Assembly: GCA_963682055.1 (NCBI GenBank)
Contig: OY821750.1
Location: 4,280,501 to 4,344,500, forward strand
Reading direction: 5' to 3'
Length of the DNA: 64,000 nt
DNA from: Primula veris
Taxonomy: Eukaryota > Streptophyta > Magnoliopsida > Ericales > Primulaceae
Made by a program: the position numbers and the translations under genes. How positions within the stretch are numbered: the stretch's first letter is position 1; every line of letters starts with the position of its first letter. Under the pieces are notes generated by a model, which saw only the letters and a program-made list of their open reading frames with translations, made no database searches and was not told where the DNA came from. Positions 1-11,657 of the stretch are shown one piece after another.

Positions 1-59
1 AAATCTATACCATTTGATTCCTTTAAAAATAAATTAACAAAACATACTACTTTTAAAAA

Positions 60-380
60 TAAATTAACAAAAACATATCCAAAAATTTCTAATTAACAAA
101 AACATATCCAAAATTTCATATCTTAATTTATATATTTCATACCCTTATTTCAAAAGTTCATACCCTAATTTGTATATTTCATACCCTTATTCCAAAAGTT
201 GATAGTATTTTTCATACTTTTATTACAAAAAGTTATACCCTTATTTCAAAAGTTCATATCATGATTTGTAGAATTCACCCATATTTTCAAAATTCATACA
301 CCAATTTAAATAATTCATATCCTTACTTACATAATTTTCAATTTCATACCCTTAATTCACATAATTTATACACTTATTTT
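60..380. repeat. Degenerate AT-rich short tandem repeat
   Basis: Irregular repetition of a unit of about 25-35 bp built around 'ttcatacccttattt' and 'caaaagttcata', repeated roughly ten times with substitutions and indels. No coding potential is visible. The origin is unknown; it may be a decayed minisatellite or part of an old transposon end. Confidence 0.6.
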
Positions 381-559
381 TTAACATTATACACTAATTA
401 ACAAATACAACTCTTACCCGTTCTCCGATCTCGAACTACCACGTCGTCGTCGTGTGCCTCTTCTTCGACGATCGCATATCCGTCGATATCAACCTCGAGT
501 TTTCGATCTTACTCTATACTCTTGCCGCCCATTCTTATAGATGTGTCCGTCTCAATTTC

Positions 560-760
560 CACGAAAGAGAGAGATGGAAGAGAAGAAAAAAATTGGAAAA
601 ATAGAGGTATGATGGAGAGAGAGATCGGAAAGAGAGAGCAAGCATGAAAGATCGGAGAGAGTGAGAAGGATGAGAAGAAATATTGGAGGGAGAGAGATTG
701 GAGAGAGGGTGGAAAAGGAGAGGGTGAAAGGATGAGAGAGAGGAAAGAGATTGGGAGATA
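560..760. repeat. Purine-rich GAGA tract
   Basis: About 200 bp almost entirely of A and G on the + strand, with many 'gagagag' and 'ggagagag' runs. GA/CT tracts occur in plant core promoters and 5' leaders, but no gene follows on either strand here, so I call it low-complexity sequence only. Confidence 0.6.
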
Positions 761-1129
761 TCAGATTTTTTATTTTTTATTTTTTATTAATTGAAAGTAT
801 ATTTTTGATAATTTAACTTTTCAGGATATGTTTTTGTTAATATAATAAGTGTAAGGTATTTTTATGTAGGGTATTTTTATGTTAATTGCCCCTTTTTTAA
901 TTTTTAAAAAATGTGAGTGCATTATAAAGAGAATTTGAATCCAAATTGACGGTATGTTTGTTCCTCAGTTAGATTTTTTTGTGATATTGGGTATACGAAA
1001 TTGCAATCAGGAACGGCCCTAGGGCAATTTAGTAAGCATTAAATTGGGATCAATAATTCACAAGTGGTCCATTTTTTTAATTACATGCATTCGAAAATTA
1101 TTAATTATTGATTAATATCACCTGTATTT

Positions 1130-1320
1130 CACTATAAAAAAATGTACAAATAGGTACGGGAATTGTGACGGCTTTTTTTGTGATGAGTTTAATAGTTACG
1201 AGAATTGTAAGGGATTGTGACACGACCGTCAATATGTGATAGTTTTGTAACATGATGGTCAATTTGTGATAGTTTTGTGATAGATTTTGACCATAATAAA
1301 ATCAATATTATTTTGTAGTG
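1130..1320. mobile_element. Non-autonomous CACTA element (MITE), 191 bp
   Basis: It begins CACTATAAAAAAA and ends TTTTGTAGTG, matching the CACTA...TAGTG termini of the CACTA/En-Spm superfamily. It is flanked by the 3-bp duplication TTT (1127-1129 and 1321-1323), the expected target-site length. The interior holds several subterminal copies of 'tgtgacgg' or 'tgtgatag', like the transposase-binding repeats of CACTA elements. There is no ORF. A second, shorter-diverged family member lies at 55278-55471. Confidence 0.82.
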
Positions 1321-2350
1321 TTTGTTTTATATTTACCGGTTATGACTAGTATAGTTCCACCACTAGACATCTAGAATACATTAAACAATTTTCTCTTTTC
1401 TTTCGTTCAGTAATTATTTCATACTTCTAGTGAACATTAACAGTCAAAACATGATTTAATTTTAAAAGATAATTAAATATGAAGGTAAAGTTTATAATTT
1501 TTTTAATAATAGTTACTAATTTTAAGAGAAATAACATAATTGACTCATATATTTTTTGGAATAAATATAATGACGTTAGACATATCTAAAGTAAAAATAT
1601 CAAAAAAAACATTCTAGTTAGGAAAATGCGTTTTCGTACCAAATTTTCAAATAAAAAACCTTATCCGCCGATGTCGCGGATGAGATGGACCAATGTTTTT
1701 GTTTGTGATTTTGAAAAACAATTTTCACCTAATACATGATTGGTACATCTAATCCGTCAAATCAGCGGGTAAGATTTTTGGGTCAGATATTTGGATGACT
1801 ATAACAACACTCCTAGTTAAATAACACATAATTAAGGAAAACGGTTTAGTTAGAATAGTTTATTGTATTTAATAAGTTATAATTAAAAAAAAACTACTTT
1901 AAGTACGGTTTAATAAAAAGTTATATTAATGATCATTATTGAAAAAAAACTTTAATTTAAGGCTTTTTTTTTTTTTAAATTTAATTTGGGCTCCCAAAAT
2001 CCTGGAGACAGCACTGATTGCAATTTAAGGTAAATTTAGTACACAAAATAACAATTAACAAAATAAAAAAGTGATCCTCATGTTTTTATCTGTGTGTGTT
2101 TTATTTGTCTTTATGGATTTTCTTTCACATTATGAATCCCTTTGACCAGTAATTAGGTTATTGGTAATGCACTTGTGCATGTTGAAATAAAAACATAATA
2201 TTTTATGATAGATAAGTGCACTCGCTCCCTCTATCACATTTCCAACTATAATTATGTGTTTTGATTGGAATGAGAACAAATAATATCTAGCAAGTTATGT
2301 GTTTGTTGCATAAAGTGCACTTGGTAATATCTATTAAGTTCTTCCTCATG

Positions 2351-3250
2351 GCTAGGGATGGGTTAGGGTCGGAATTCGATCCGTAAACGCTTAATTCGAA
2401 TCTCGACCCGATTACTTTTTTTGGAAGTGAAAAAAAAATCCCGATCCCGATCCGACAAAAGTCGGGACCTGACTTTTTCGAGACCCAAATTTTCGGGATC
2501 TCGTAGGGTCGGGATAGTTTTATCCTGAATCTCCCGACATATTTTTTTATTTTACGACGACGTAATTTTTATTAACAATTTTTATCTGAAAAGTGTAAAC
2601 ATGTTATTAACACGAAACATAATCCTAGTTTAAAAATAACATTCCTAATAAATGAAAAAAGAAATTAGCATGTAGTAGAAAAAATAGTGTGAAACTACAA
2701 ATAATTGAGTAGATAAAAAAATTGATATATTTTTTATCAGATTCTTTTAATATTTAGTTTTATTCACACAAGCAACAATTATCATACTAAATGAGATATA
2801 TTATAATTATAATTTTTATAATCAGAAAATAATAATAATTTATCTTTCTTGAAAATAAAATATATAATTTTTTTAATTTAAGTATATTTTTTATTTTAAT
2901 AGTTTCATATATTTAAAACTATAAATCTATATTATACTTATATAATTAAAACTAATATATAAAACAAAAAGGATTGTAACTCATATGGTAGAGTGCTTGC
3001 ATTGTATGCTAAATGTACAAAATTCGATTCTCATCACTTGCATTTGATATAAATTAATTTATATTTTCACACTATTTTTATATAAAATATAAATTAATTA
3101 AAAAATCGGGTCGGAATACCTGACAAAATCAAAATTGTCACATGATCCTGAACTTTGTTCGGTCGGGACAAAACCCGACATTTTTGGGTCGGAAAATTTC
3201 GGGGTCGGGACACGGCTCGGGTCGAAATTTCGGAATTTTTCTTCAGCCCT
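2351..3250. mobile_element. Old terminal-inverted-repeat element, possibly hAT-like
   Basis: The left end starts 'tagggatgggttagggtcgg' and the right end reads '...cagcccta', so both ends begin TAGGG(A/C)TG when read inward. The outer 190 bp or so on each side are rich in matching 'gggtcggga' and 'cccgac' blocks in opposite orientation. I found no clean 8-bp target duplication, so class and exact ends are uncertain. The AT-rich middle contains a tRNA-like sequence at 2970-3044. No coding sequence is visible. Confidence 0.4.
2970..3044 (+). pseudogene. Decayed tRNA-Ala-like sequence
   Basis: The block 'atggtagagtgcttgcat' matches the D-arm/A-box and anticodon stem of plant tRNA-Ala, followed by 'aattcgattct' in the T-arm/B-box position at the correct spacing. 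The anticodon loop reads ATTGTAT, giving TGT rather than an alanine anticodon, and the acceptor stem halves pair poorly. A functional tRNA is therefore unlikely. It is either a tRNA pseudogene or the head of a tRNA-derived SINE. Confidence 0.55.
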
Positions 3251-4038
3251 ATCACAACCAATATAACACCACATAGATAACAAAACTCGGGGACTCTTTA
3301 TACCTAAACGGCTAAACCGATCCATGAATTTTACTTGTTGTATCGTTGAGGTTAAAAACCATTTGGTTAATTACGGTTTAGTAATGTTAACCTTAACTCT
3401 TACCTAGAGGAAACTACTATTTATATTTGCCCGAAATTCTATTGTCAACTTCAATAACCTCTTCAATTACACACTCCGATTTATGGTAAAAAGTATATTT
3501 CAACTCTCTTAGTTTCCTCATGATTTACTGGGACCCTTTTTATGGTAATTATATACTCCTCAATCCTCGTATGAACTTGTTTTGGCTTGAATTACAACTA
3601 CAAATCTTCTACCCTATTTCTCTATCTCTTTCATGTCCCCTTGTTTATTTTATAAAAAAAAAAAATTCTAAAAAACTTGAAAAAAATTGTACAATTACTA
3701 TAATACATGTATCAATACATTCCAATAATTATTTTTAAAAGAAAATCCACACAATTTATTTTGGAATAAATGTATAAATTAGTGTAAATTAAACATTGAA
3801 TATTAAAAAAATTGTCTAAAACAATATTATGTTCAAATGTTTTAAAATTTGAATAAAATATAATATAAAAGTTTATAAAGTTGCGGTATAAGTTGTGAAA
3901 ATTTAAAATTTGAATGAAAATAATCAAGGAGGCACGGAAAGAGGTAGAGAATAAAGGGTAGAAGATTTGAACTCTTGAATTACACTAAATAGGAGTATAT
4001 AGTATAAGACTGATTCAATCTGGAAACTGTTACCTATT
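3251..4038. other. Intergenic AT-rich DNA
   Basis: No convincing gene. Short ORFs here are low-complexity and lack recognisable domains. The stretch around 3600-3760 resembles, in inverted orientation, the AT-rich sequence near 29860-30060, suggesting a shared old repeat. Confidence 0.5.
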
Positions 4039-5306
4039 TGTTAGGACCAGATTTCTGGTCTAAATATTGTTTATTGTCTATTGGTTTTTACTAGATAAAT
4101 CCTAACTGTTATTAAGAACTAAGACAGTGTTGACAGGTTTCAAGTACCAGTTGCAACCTCAGTTACAACCTACTAAGACAGTAGTGTTAGGTTTCAAGTA
4201 CCAGTTGCAACCTCAGTTACAACCTGCTTAGACAACGTTGATGGTTTCAAGTACCAGTTGCAACCTCTGTTGCAACCACAGTTCAACCTGCTGTTAAAGC
4301 AGAATTCTGTCAAGTTCTGTAATTCTGCATTACTACTATTTAATTGTTAATCATTTGTTTTAAAGTATGCAGGATATATTCTCATATGTTTCTAAAGGTT
4401 TAGTATGCGTTTATTGAGAATATCAAAGTGGTAAGGAAAGATTTCCTAAAAGATATAAAGAGATTAGTTTATAAGGTTATGTTTCCTTTTAATATGTATC
4501 TCTATTCTTATGCTTGTCCTTATCACTTGTTTCAATCTTTTGTTCCTTATCTATATTCAGTATAATTCGTTTAAAGATTCAATGTAATATGGAGTTAGGT
4601 GTTTCATATATATATGGAAAGATATTATCTCTAAAAGATATTATCTTTATATGTTTCCTAGTTATAGGAAAAGACTAACTCCTACTTTCAAGCTTGTTAT
4701 TAAACAGGTATTAACTTATGAAGATTGATGTCAATCCTACAAAAGGCAGACGTGCAATATGGAGAGATTGAAGCCAATCAAAAGAAGTCAAAAGCAATCA
4801 TAAAAAGTCTTGAAGCAAGAAGATTGTTTTTACTTATAAATAGTTAATAACTTAGCTTGTAAAAAGGTGTGTGTTCTAAATTATAAAGAACTTATTTTCT
4901 AGAGAGAATACACGTGAGCTTTAAAAAGAAAACAATGGTGGGATGCCATTGATTTATAAGTGATAGTTATAGAGTAGGAGCAATATAGTGATAGGCAGAA
5001 AAACCTAGAGGGAGTCTAAGTTTTTCATTAAGACTTGAGTCATATATTGTAATCTTTTTATAATATCATAATCTGGGTAAGTGCCCCGGAGACGTAGCCT
5101 AGTTAGGTGAACTCCGTTGTTAAATGTGCGTGTGAATTATTTTCAAGTACATTTAATTTTAAAACAGTTCTGTCCATTAATACACTTGGTTCCAACTGCA
5201 GTTCCAACATCACTTGGAACCTTATACACTTGGTTCCAACTGCAGTTCCAACCCCACTTGGAACCTTACTGCAAAACTGCATCTAGAACAGCGGATAGGA
5301 ATTTCA
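4039..5306 (+). repeat. 5' LTR of copia element 1
   Basis: It runs from TGTTAGGACCAGA to ...GGAATTTCA and matches the LTR at 11658-12925. A plant TATA box, TTATAAATAG, lies at 4834-4843 and would drive the genomic transcript. The first 250 bp contain three imperfect repeats of a block built on 'caagtaccagttgcaacc'; the last 120 bp carry two copies of 'acttggttccaactgcag'. Confidence 0.95.
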
Positions 5307-5308
5307 AT

Positions 5309-5320
5309 TGGTATCAGAGC
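5309..5320 (+). other. Primer-binding site of copia element 1
   Basis: TGGTATCAGAGC, the complement of the 3' end of plant initiator-Met tRNA, starts two bases after the 5' LTR. This is the normal minus-strand priming site of plant copia elements. Confidence 0.93.
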
Positions 5321-5365
5321 TTCACACTAGATCTTACTTAGTGTGGATCCTGTGTTCTAGTAAAG

Positions 5366-8300
5366 ATGGACTTAATGAGGGAAGGAAACGCCTTCAACAA
5401 ACCTCCATTGCTTGAAGGAGGAGTAAACTATGGAGTATGAAAAATCAGAATGAAGTCCTTCATCAAACAGCAAAATGAACATGCATGGAAAACTGTGATG
5501 TATGGATGGGAGGCTCCAACTTCCATTGATAGTGAAGGAGAACTGGTTTTTATACCTGAAGACAGATGGTCTGCTGATGAAGACAGAAAATCAAGTGCCA
5601 ACTCAACAGCTATAAACTTGATCTTTGCTGGTGTAACTCTCAGTGTATTCAGGTATATCTCTCACTGTGAAACTGCCAAAGAGGCATGGGATATTTTGCA
5701 AGTAACTTTTGAAGGAACTGTTAAAGTAAAAGCTTTTAAACTTCAACAGTTAACTACTCAATTTGAAAACTTAAGAATGGAGGAAGATGAAACTATTGAA
5801 CAATTTAATGGTAGAATTTGTCATATAGCTCATCAAGCTGGAACCTTAGGTGAAAAATACAGTGATGCTAAACTTGTTAAGAAAACTCTAAGGTCACTTC
5901 CAGAAAGATTTGAAATTAAGGTTACAGCTATTGAAGAATCAACAGACTTGGATAATCTTAAACTAGAAGAACTTATAGGAAATCTAAGCACTCATGAGCT
6001 GAAATTCTTTAAACATAAAAGACCAGAAAAGGGAATAGCATTTCAGGCTAAGAAATCTGAACCTAATGTCTGTGATAAAATGAGTGATGAAGAACAGCTG
6101 GCTTTCTTTGCTAAAAAGGTTTTTAAAAAGTTTTATAAGAGAAAAGAGGATGATACTGGTTCTTCTAAAAATTTTCAGAAAAGGGATAACCATCTTAAAA
6201 CAGAATCCAGGTTCTATAATAACTCTACAGGAAAGTGGAATTCTAAAGAAAAGGATAATAAAGACTATAAGCCTAAAGAGATTCAGTGTAGAGAATGTAG
6301 AGGGTTTGGTCATATTCAAGCTGAGTGTGCAAATACCTTAAAAAGGAACAAAAATGCTTATATAACCAGTCATAGTGATAGTGATTCTGAGAGCAACAGT
6401 GATGAAGAGGATGATTCTAATTTTGTTAATTTTATGGGAATAATCACTGAAAAAGAACCTACTTATGAAAGTGACTGTGAACATGTTTCAACCATAGTTT
6501 CAACTGCTCCTGAAATCTATAGCAGTGATGAGGAAGAACCTTCTGATGAAGACATTTCTCAGCAATATCTTGTTCTTTATGAAAAGTATAAATGTCTGAG
6601 TAAACAATCCTTGATCATAAGCAAACTTAATGTTAATCTAAAGGATGAGGTTAAAAGTCTTACTGAGAAGCTTAAACTACAACTGGCTGAACTTACTGAA
6701 ACTAAAAAGATAATAAAACTGATGAATGTTTCTGCCTCAGGAAAATTAGATGACATGTTGTCATATTCTAGAGGCTCTAAAGATATCAGTGGTCTAGGGT
6801 ACTATGGTGGTAAAGGTACAGGAAAAACCACTTTTATTGAAGCTGTTGCTAAAGCTAAAACTCATAATTTTGAAAACAAGGTTAGAAGCTCAGTTGCAAC
6901 CAGAGTTGCAACCAGGAATAAAACTCAGGTTTTTGTAAAGAAGGTTGGAAGCTCAGTTATAACCTCAGTTGCAACCATGAATAAACTGAATAGCTTTAAG
7001 GATAAAAGTAATTTTAGGTTGAAGCTGTGTAATTTCTGCAAGAAACCTGGTCATTCTGAAATCAAGTGTTATTTGAAAAGAAACAGAAGGTATATTTCTC
7101 AGAAAACCTGGTTAGCTTCTATTAATAAAAATTTGAACTGGGTCTGGAAAGTTAAAGAAAAAGCAACTTTAATTGCTAACAACAAAGCTGTTATTAACTC
7201 TTTGAATGCTGTTACTTCTAATGATTGGTATTTTGACAGTGGATGCTCTAAGCATATGACAGGTACTGCAAGCCTCCTAAAAAATGTCACCATTCTTACA
7301 GGTAACACTGTTGTGTTTGGAGGTGGAGATACAGGTAAAATCATTGGTAAAGGTACCTTAAACAAACCTGGAATGCCTGATATTGAGGATGTTTTTCTTG
7401 TAGATGGTCTAAAAGCTAATCTTATTAGTATCAGTCAACTCTGTGATAATGAAATGACTGTTAAATTTGACAAAGAAAGATGTCTAATTACTAATCTTAA
7501 CAATGATTTAATCATGACTGGAGTTAGATCAACCAACAGTTGCTATGTGTTTGAAAAAGCTGAAAAAGAATTGCCTCAAAGTAGGTGTAATCAAGCCATT
7601 ACTAATAATGTAGATATTTGGCATAAAAGGCTTGGGCATGTGAATTACAAAACTTTAGATAAGCTTGTTAAAAAGGAATTGATAAGAGGAATTCCTAAAC
7701 TTAGTGCTAAAACTCAAAGTGTCTGTGGTGATTGTGCTATAGGCAAACAAACCAAAAGTATTCACAAAAGTACTAGTCTAATCTACACTAAGAGAGTCTT
7801 AGAACTTCTTCACATTGACTTGATGGGTCCTATGCAAACTGCTAGTATAGGTGGTAAGAAGTACATTCTAGTAGTTGTAGATGATTTCTCTAGATACTCT
7901 TGGGTAGTGTTCTTAAAGGATAAGTCTGAAACTTTTGAACTATTCAAAACTCTGTGCTTAAAACTGCAAGTTGAAAAAGGTTCCACTAGTGGTAATATTG
8001 CTAGGATTAGAAGTGATCATGGAACTGAATTTGAAAATATCAGGTTTAAAGAATTCTGCAACTCCTTAGGAATATGTCATGAGTTCTCTGCTCCTAAGAC
8101 TCCTCAGCAAAATGGCATAGTTGAAAGGAAAAATAGAACCATTCAGGAAATGGCTAGAGTAATGCTTAACTCTAAGAAACTTGCCAATAGATTTTGGGCT
8201 GAAGCTGTTAATACTGCCTGTCATATAGTTAATAGAGTTTATATTACTAAAGGTACTTCCATGACAGCTTATGAAATATGGAAAGGTAGAAAACCCAATG

Positions 8301-10369
8301 TAAAGTATTTTCAAGTTTTTGGATGTGTTTGCTATATTCTCAGAGATAGAGAGCATCTTGGTAAATTTGACTCTAAAAGTGATAAAGGGATTTTTCTTGG
8401 TTATGCTCAGAATAGTAGAGCATTTAGAGTCTTCAATCAAAGAACAAACTGTGTTATGGAATCTTATAATGTATTATTTGATGACCTAAAAACTGTTGAT
8501 GAGATTACAGGTGATGATGAACAGGCTGAGACTACAGAAAAAGAGAAAGAAGAAACTCAACAAACTGGAAGTCCCAGAGTGGTTGGAAGTCCAGTTGCAA
8601 CTGAGGTTACAACTGAGGTTGGAACTGAGGTTGGAACCACAGTTGAAACCCAAAATGCTGCTGAATCTGAAGAAGAAGAAGAAAGTTCTCATGCTCAGTC
8701 AACTAGCAGGCCTCGCTATGTAAGGACTCAGAAAAATCATTCTCTGGACAATGTCATAGGAGAAGTTACTTCAGGTATGAAAACCAGAGGTAAAAGAAAT
8801 AATGTTGTTCACTTTGCTTGTTATATCTCTCAGTTAGAACCTAAGAATATAAAAGAAGCTCTAGAAGATAGTGAATGGATTTTAGCTATGCAGGATGAAT
8901 TGGCCCAATTTGAGAGAAATGATGTATGGAATTTAGTACCCAGACCTTCTAATAAAAATGTTATAGGGACTAAATGGATTTTTAGAAATAAAAGTGATGA
9001 GGATGGAGTGATTATCAGGAATAAAGCTAGGTTGGTAGCTCAAGGGTATACACAAATTGAGGGAATTGACTTTGATGAAACCTTTGCTCCTGTAGCTAGA
9101 ATTGAATCCATTAGAATGCTACTATCTCTTGCATGTCTGTATGATTTTAAATTGTTTCAACTTGACATAAAGAGTGCTTTTCTTAATGGTGTGATTAATG
9201 AAGAGGTTTATGTCAGTCAACCTAAGGGATTTGAAGATCCTAACTTTCCTGAACATGTTTATTTGCTGAAAAAGGCCTTGTATGGTCTTAAGCAAGCTCC
9301 TAGAGCTTGGTATGATAGATTAACCAAGTTTTTGCTTGAAAAAGGTTTTAAAAGAGGGGGAGTTGATAAAACTCTGTTTACAAAGAAAACTACAAAGGAT
9401 ATAATTGTTGCTCAAATCTATGTTGATGACATTGTTTTTGGTTCTACTTCTAATAATAGAATAAAAGAATTCATTTCTGATATGAAGAATGAATTTGAAA
9501 TGAGTGGAGGAGGTGAACTAACTTACTTTCTAGGATTGCAAGTTAAACAGAATGAGAAAGGCATTTTTCTGTGCCAAAGTAAGTATGCAGACAATCTTGT
9601 TAAAAAGTTTGGTCTGAGTGAGAGTAAAGAGAAGAGAACCCCTATGAGTACCACTCTTAAACTGTCTAGAAATGATAAAGGAAAAAGTGTTTGTCCAAGT
9701 CTTTATAGATCCATGATTGGAAGTTTGCTGTATTTAACTGCTAGTAGACCAGACCTTTGCTTAAGTGTAGGAGTTTGTGCCAGATATCAGGCAAATCCTT
9801 TAGAACCTCATCTTCTTGCTGTCAAAAGAATTCTAAGGTATGTAAAAGGAACACCTCATCTAGGCCTATGGTACTCTAAAGATACAAACCATTTTCTTAG
9901 TGGCTACTGTGATGCAGATTGGGCAGGAAACATAGATGATAGAAAGAGTACTTCTGGTGGTTGTTTTTATTTTGGAAACAATCTTGTTTCTTGGTTCAGT
10001 AAAAAGCAAAATTGCATATCTTTATCTACTGCTGAGGCAGAATATGTTGCAGCTGGAAGTGGATGCACTCAACTTATTTGGATGAAACAAATGTTAACTG
10101 ATTATAATGTTAAACAAGAGATATTAACTCTGTTTTGTGATGACAAAAGTGCTATAGATTTAGCTAAAAATCCAGTTCAACATTCCAGAACTAAACACAT
10201 TGATCTAAGGCATCATTTTATTAGAGAACTAGTTGAAGAAAAGAGCTTAATTTTAGAACATGTTTCAACTGAAAGACAACTAGCAGATATTTTCACAAAG
10301 CCCCTTGATACAAACAAGTTTGAATCATTAAGAAGTGACATAGGGGTATGTCATTATCAATCTAATTGA
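5366..10369 (+). pseudogene. copia gag-pol polyprotein with one premature stop
   Basis: One 1668-codon frame, starting at the ATG that aligns with the start of the sister element's gag. It is broken only by a TGA at 5438-5440 (codon 25), where the sister copy has a Trp codon; the longest clean frame starts at 5450. Approximate residues from 5450: gag 1-190; CCHC zinc knuckle (CRECRGFGHIQAEC) 280-293; a second CCHC (CNFCKKPGHSEIKC) 526-539; aspartic protease DSGCSKH near 596; integrase HKRLGH zinc region near 724; DDE core with D near 789, SDHGTEF near 855 and E near 893; reverse transcriptase DIKSAFLNG near 1239 and YVDDIVFG near 1324; RNase H DADWAG near 1488 and STAEAEYVAA near 1527. It ends HYQSN plus TGA. 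Gag forms particles; pol copies and integrates the element. All catalytic motifs are present, so pol decay is minimal. Confidence 0.95.
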
Positions 10370-11345
10370 ATACTTTTGCTAAATATGTCTGTGTTGAGTA
10401 CCTTTAATAAGTTTTATTTCTAAGGTTAAAGTCTTATTTTGAGCTATGATGTTTTTGTCTTGAAAAAGCCGCTTTTTGGTGTCTCAAAAACAGATGTGAG
10501 GTAACTTGTCCTTAAAAACCTCTCTGGTAATAGAGTTGCAAGCACAAAGTGCAAATTTTTTATGATGGTTGCAAGTTCAGTTGCAACATCAGTTGAAACC
10601 TCACACTCTCAATAGTTGGTTGGAAGTTCAGTTGCAACTCCAGTTGAAACCTCGTGTTAAAAATACTGGTTGCAAGCTCAGTTGAAACATCAGTTGAAAC
10701 CTCAGTCTACATTATAACTGTCAAGACAAAGTCTTATTTTTTTTTGACATCACTTATACTCTTTCCTTGCTGAGGTCATCAAACAAGTTTTTGTGTAGAG
10801 ATAAAAACGGATTTGCTCAATATAAGCTCCTAAAATCTAATCTTTATTAAGGCTATTCAATGATAAACATATTTTCTTAGGTAAATTGCTAGATTTTTGT
10901 TTTTCAAAAGCTTAAATATCTTTCTAATTGCTATCTTTATCTTGAATCAATTCAAATTTCCTTCAAAGCTTCAACTCTTGTATTTTCAAATTTGGATAAG
11001 TCTGTTTACAAAGGAATGTTTATCTGTGTTAACTGCTTGATTTATCTTCAATGCCAACTGTTTTATTCGTTATTTAAGAATTATTAATTTTTCAAAAGCC
11101 TTGTTGATAAGAAACTTCCTAATTTTTTGGCTAAATCTGTTTCATAATTGATTTGCATGTATCTCTTTCCAATTACAAAAATATATGGTCTTTACTACCT
11201 TTTATACAAAATCTTTTTACTATTTCAAATCAATCACAATTATCAGATTTATTCTCTCTCTCTTTCTACTTATCAAAGAAACCCTAAGCTTTCTGAAAAC
11301 GCACACAGCGAAGTTCTAAGTGCAGTTCCAACCGTAGTTGAAACC
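10370..11345 (+). other. Non-coding 3' interior of copia element 1 with a CAGTTGCAAC-type repeat array
   Basis: Between pol and the ORF3 relic. At about 10564-10704 three imperfect repeats of 55-65 bp occur, each containing 'ggttgcaagttcagttgcaac' or close variants (21 bases shortened here in the recurring core AGTTGCAAC). The rest is AT-rich without an ORF. The equivalent region of element 2 (37080-37280, inverted) carries the same array. Confidence 0.7.
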
Positions 11346-11372
11346 ATGTCTTTAGACATACCTCGTAACTAG
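11346..11372 (+). pseudogene. Deletion relic of the element's third ORF
   Basis: Nine codons remain (M S L D I P R N, stop). The first two codons match the start of the 440-residue ORF3 of element 2 (35163-36485), and the last codons match its C-terminal IPRN plus TAG. Flanking DNA also aligns on both sides, for example 'actagtttgtc' and the following polypurine tract. About 1.3 kb of ORF3 has been removed by one internal deletion. Confidence 0.85.
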
Positions 11373-11387
11373 TTTGTCTGGCTTATG

Positions 11388-11657
11388 ACAAATAGGGGGA
11401 GATGAGTTTATTGTTCAGTTTAATGCTTTAATTTCAAGACTTAATATTGCTGTCTTTAAAGTTGAATTTATGAATGGATACATTCTGTGCTTATTTAGTG
11501 CCTGCAATTCTAACATACAGGGGGAGCTTAAACAGATGACTCTTAAATATTGTTATGAGATATACAATTTAAGACTGTGCTGATATTGAATTTGCAGGTG
11601 GTTGGGATGATTTATAAACTTAATTGATTTGTCAAAACCAATGACAAAGGGGGAGAT
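11388..11657 (+). promoter_or_regulatory. Multiple polypurine tracts before the 3' LTR
   Basis: AATAGGGGGAGA (near 11390), CAGGGGGAGC (near 11519) and AAAGGGGGAGAT (11646-11657, abutting the LTR) recur within 270 bp. The last is the functional position for plus-strand priming. Several polypurine tracts upstream of the 3' LTR have been described for Sireviruses. Element 2 keeps the same three in inverted orientation. Confidence 0.8.

Noticed and set aside
2970..3044. Functional tRNA gene
   Set aside because: Acceptor stem halves do not pair and the anticodon arm has mutated away from alanine; kept as a pseudogene-like feature.
8066..8692. Antisense ORFs of 124 and 68 residues within element 1, and the equivalents in element 2 (39376-39750)
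   Set aside because: Shadows of the conserved integrase and linker coding sequence; no independent domain.
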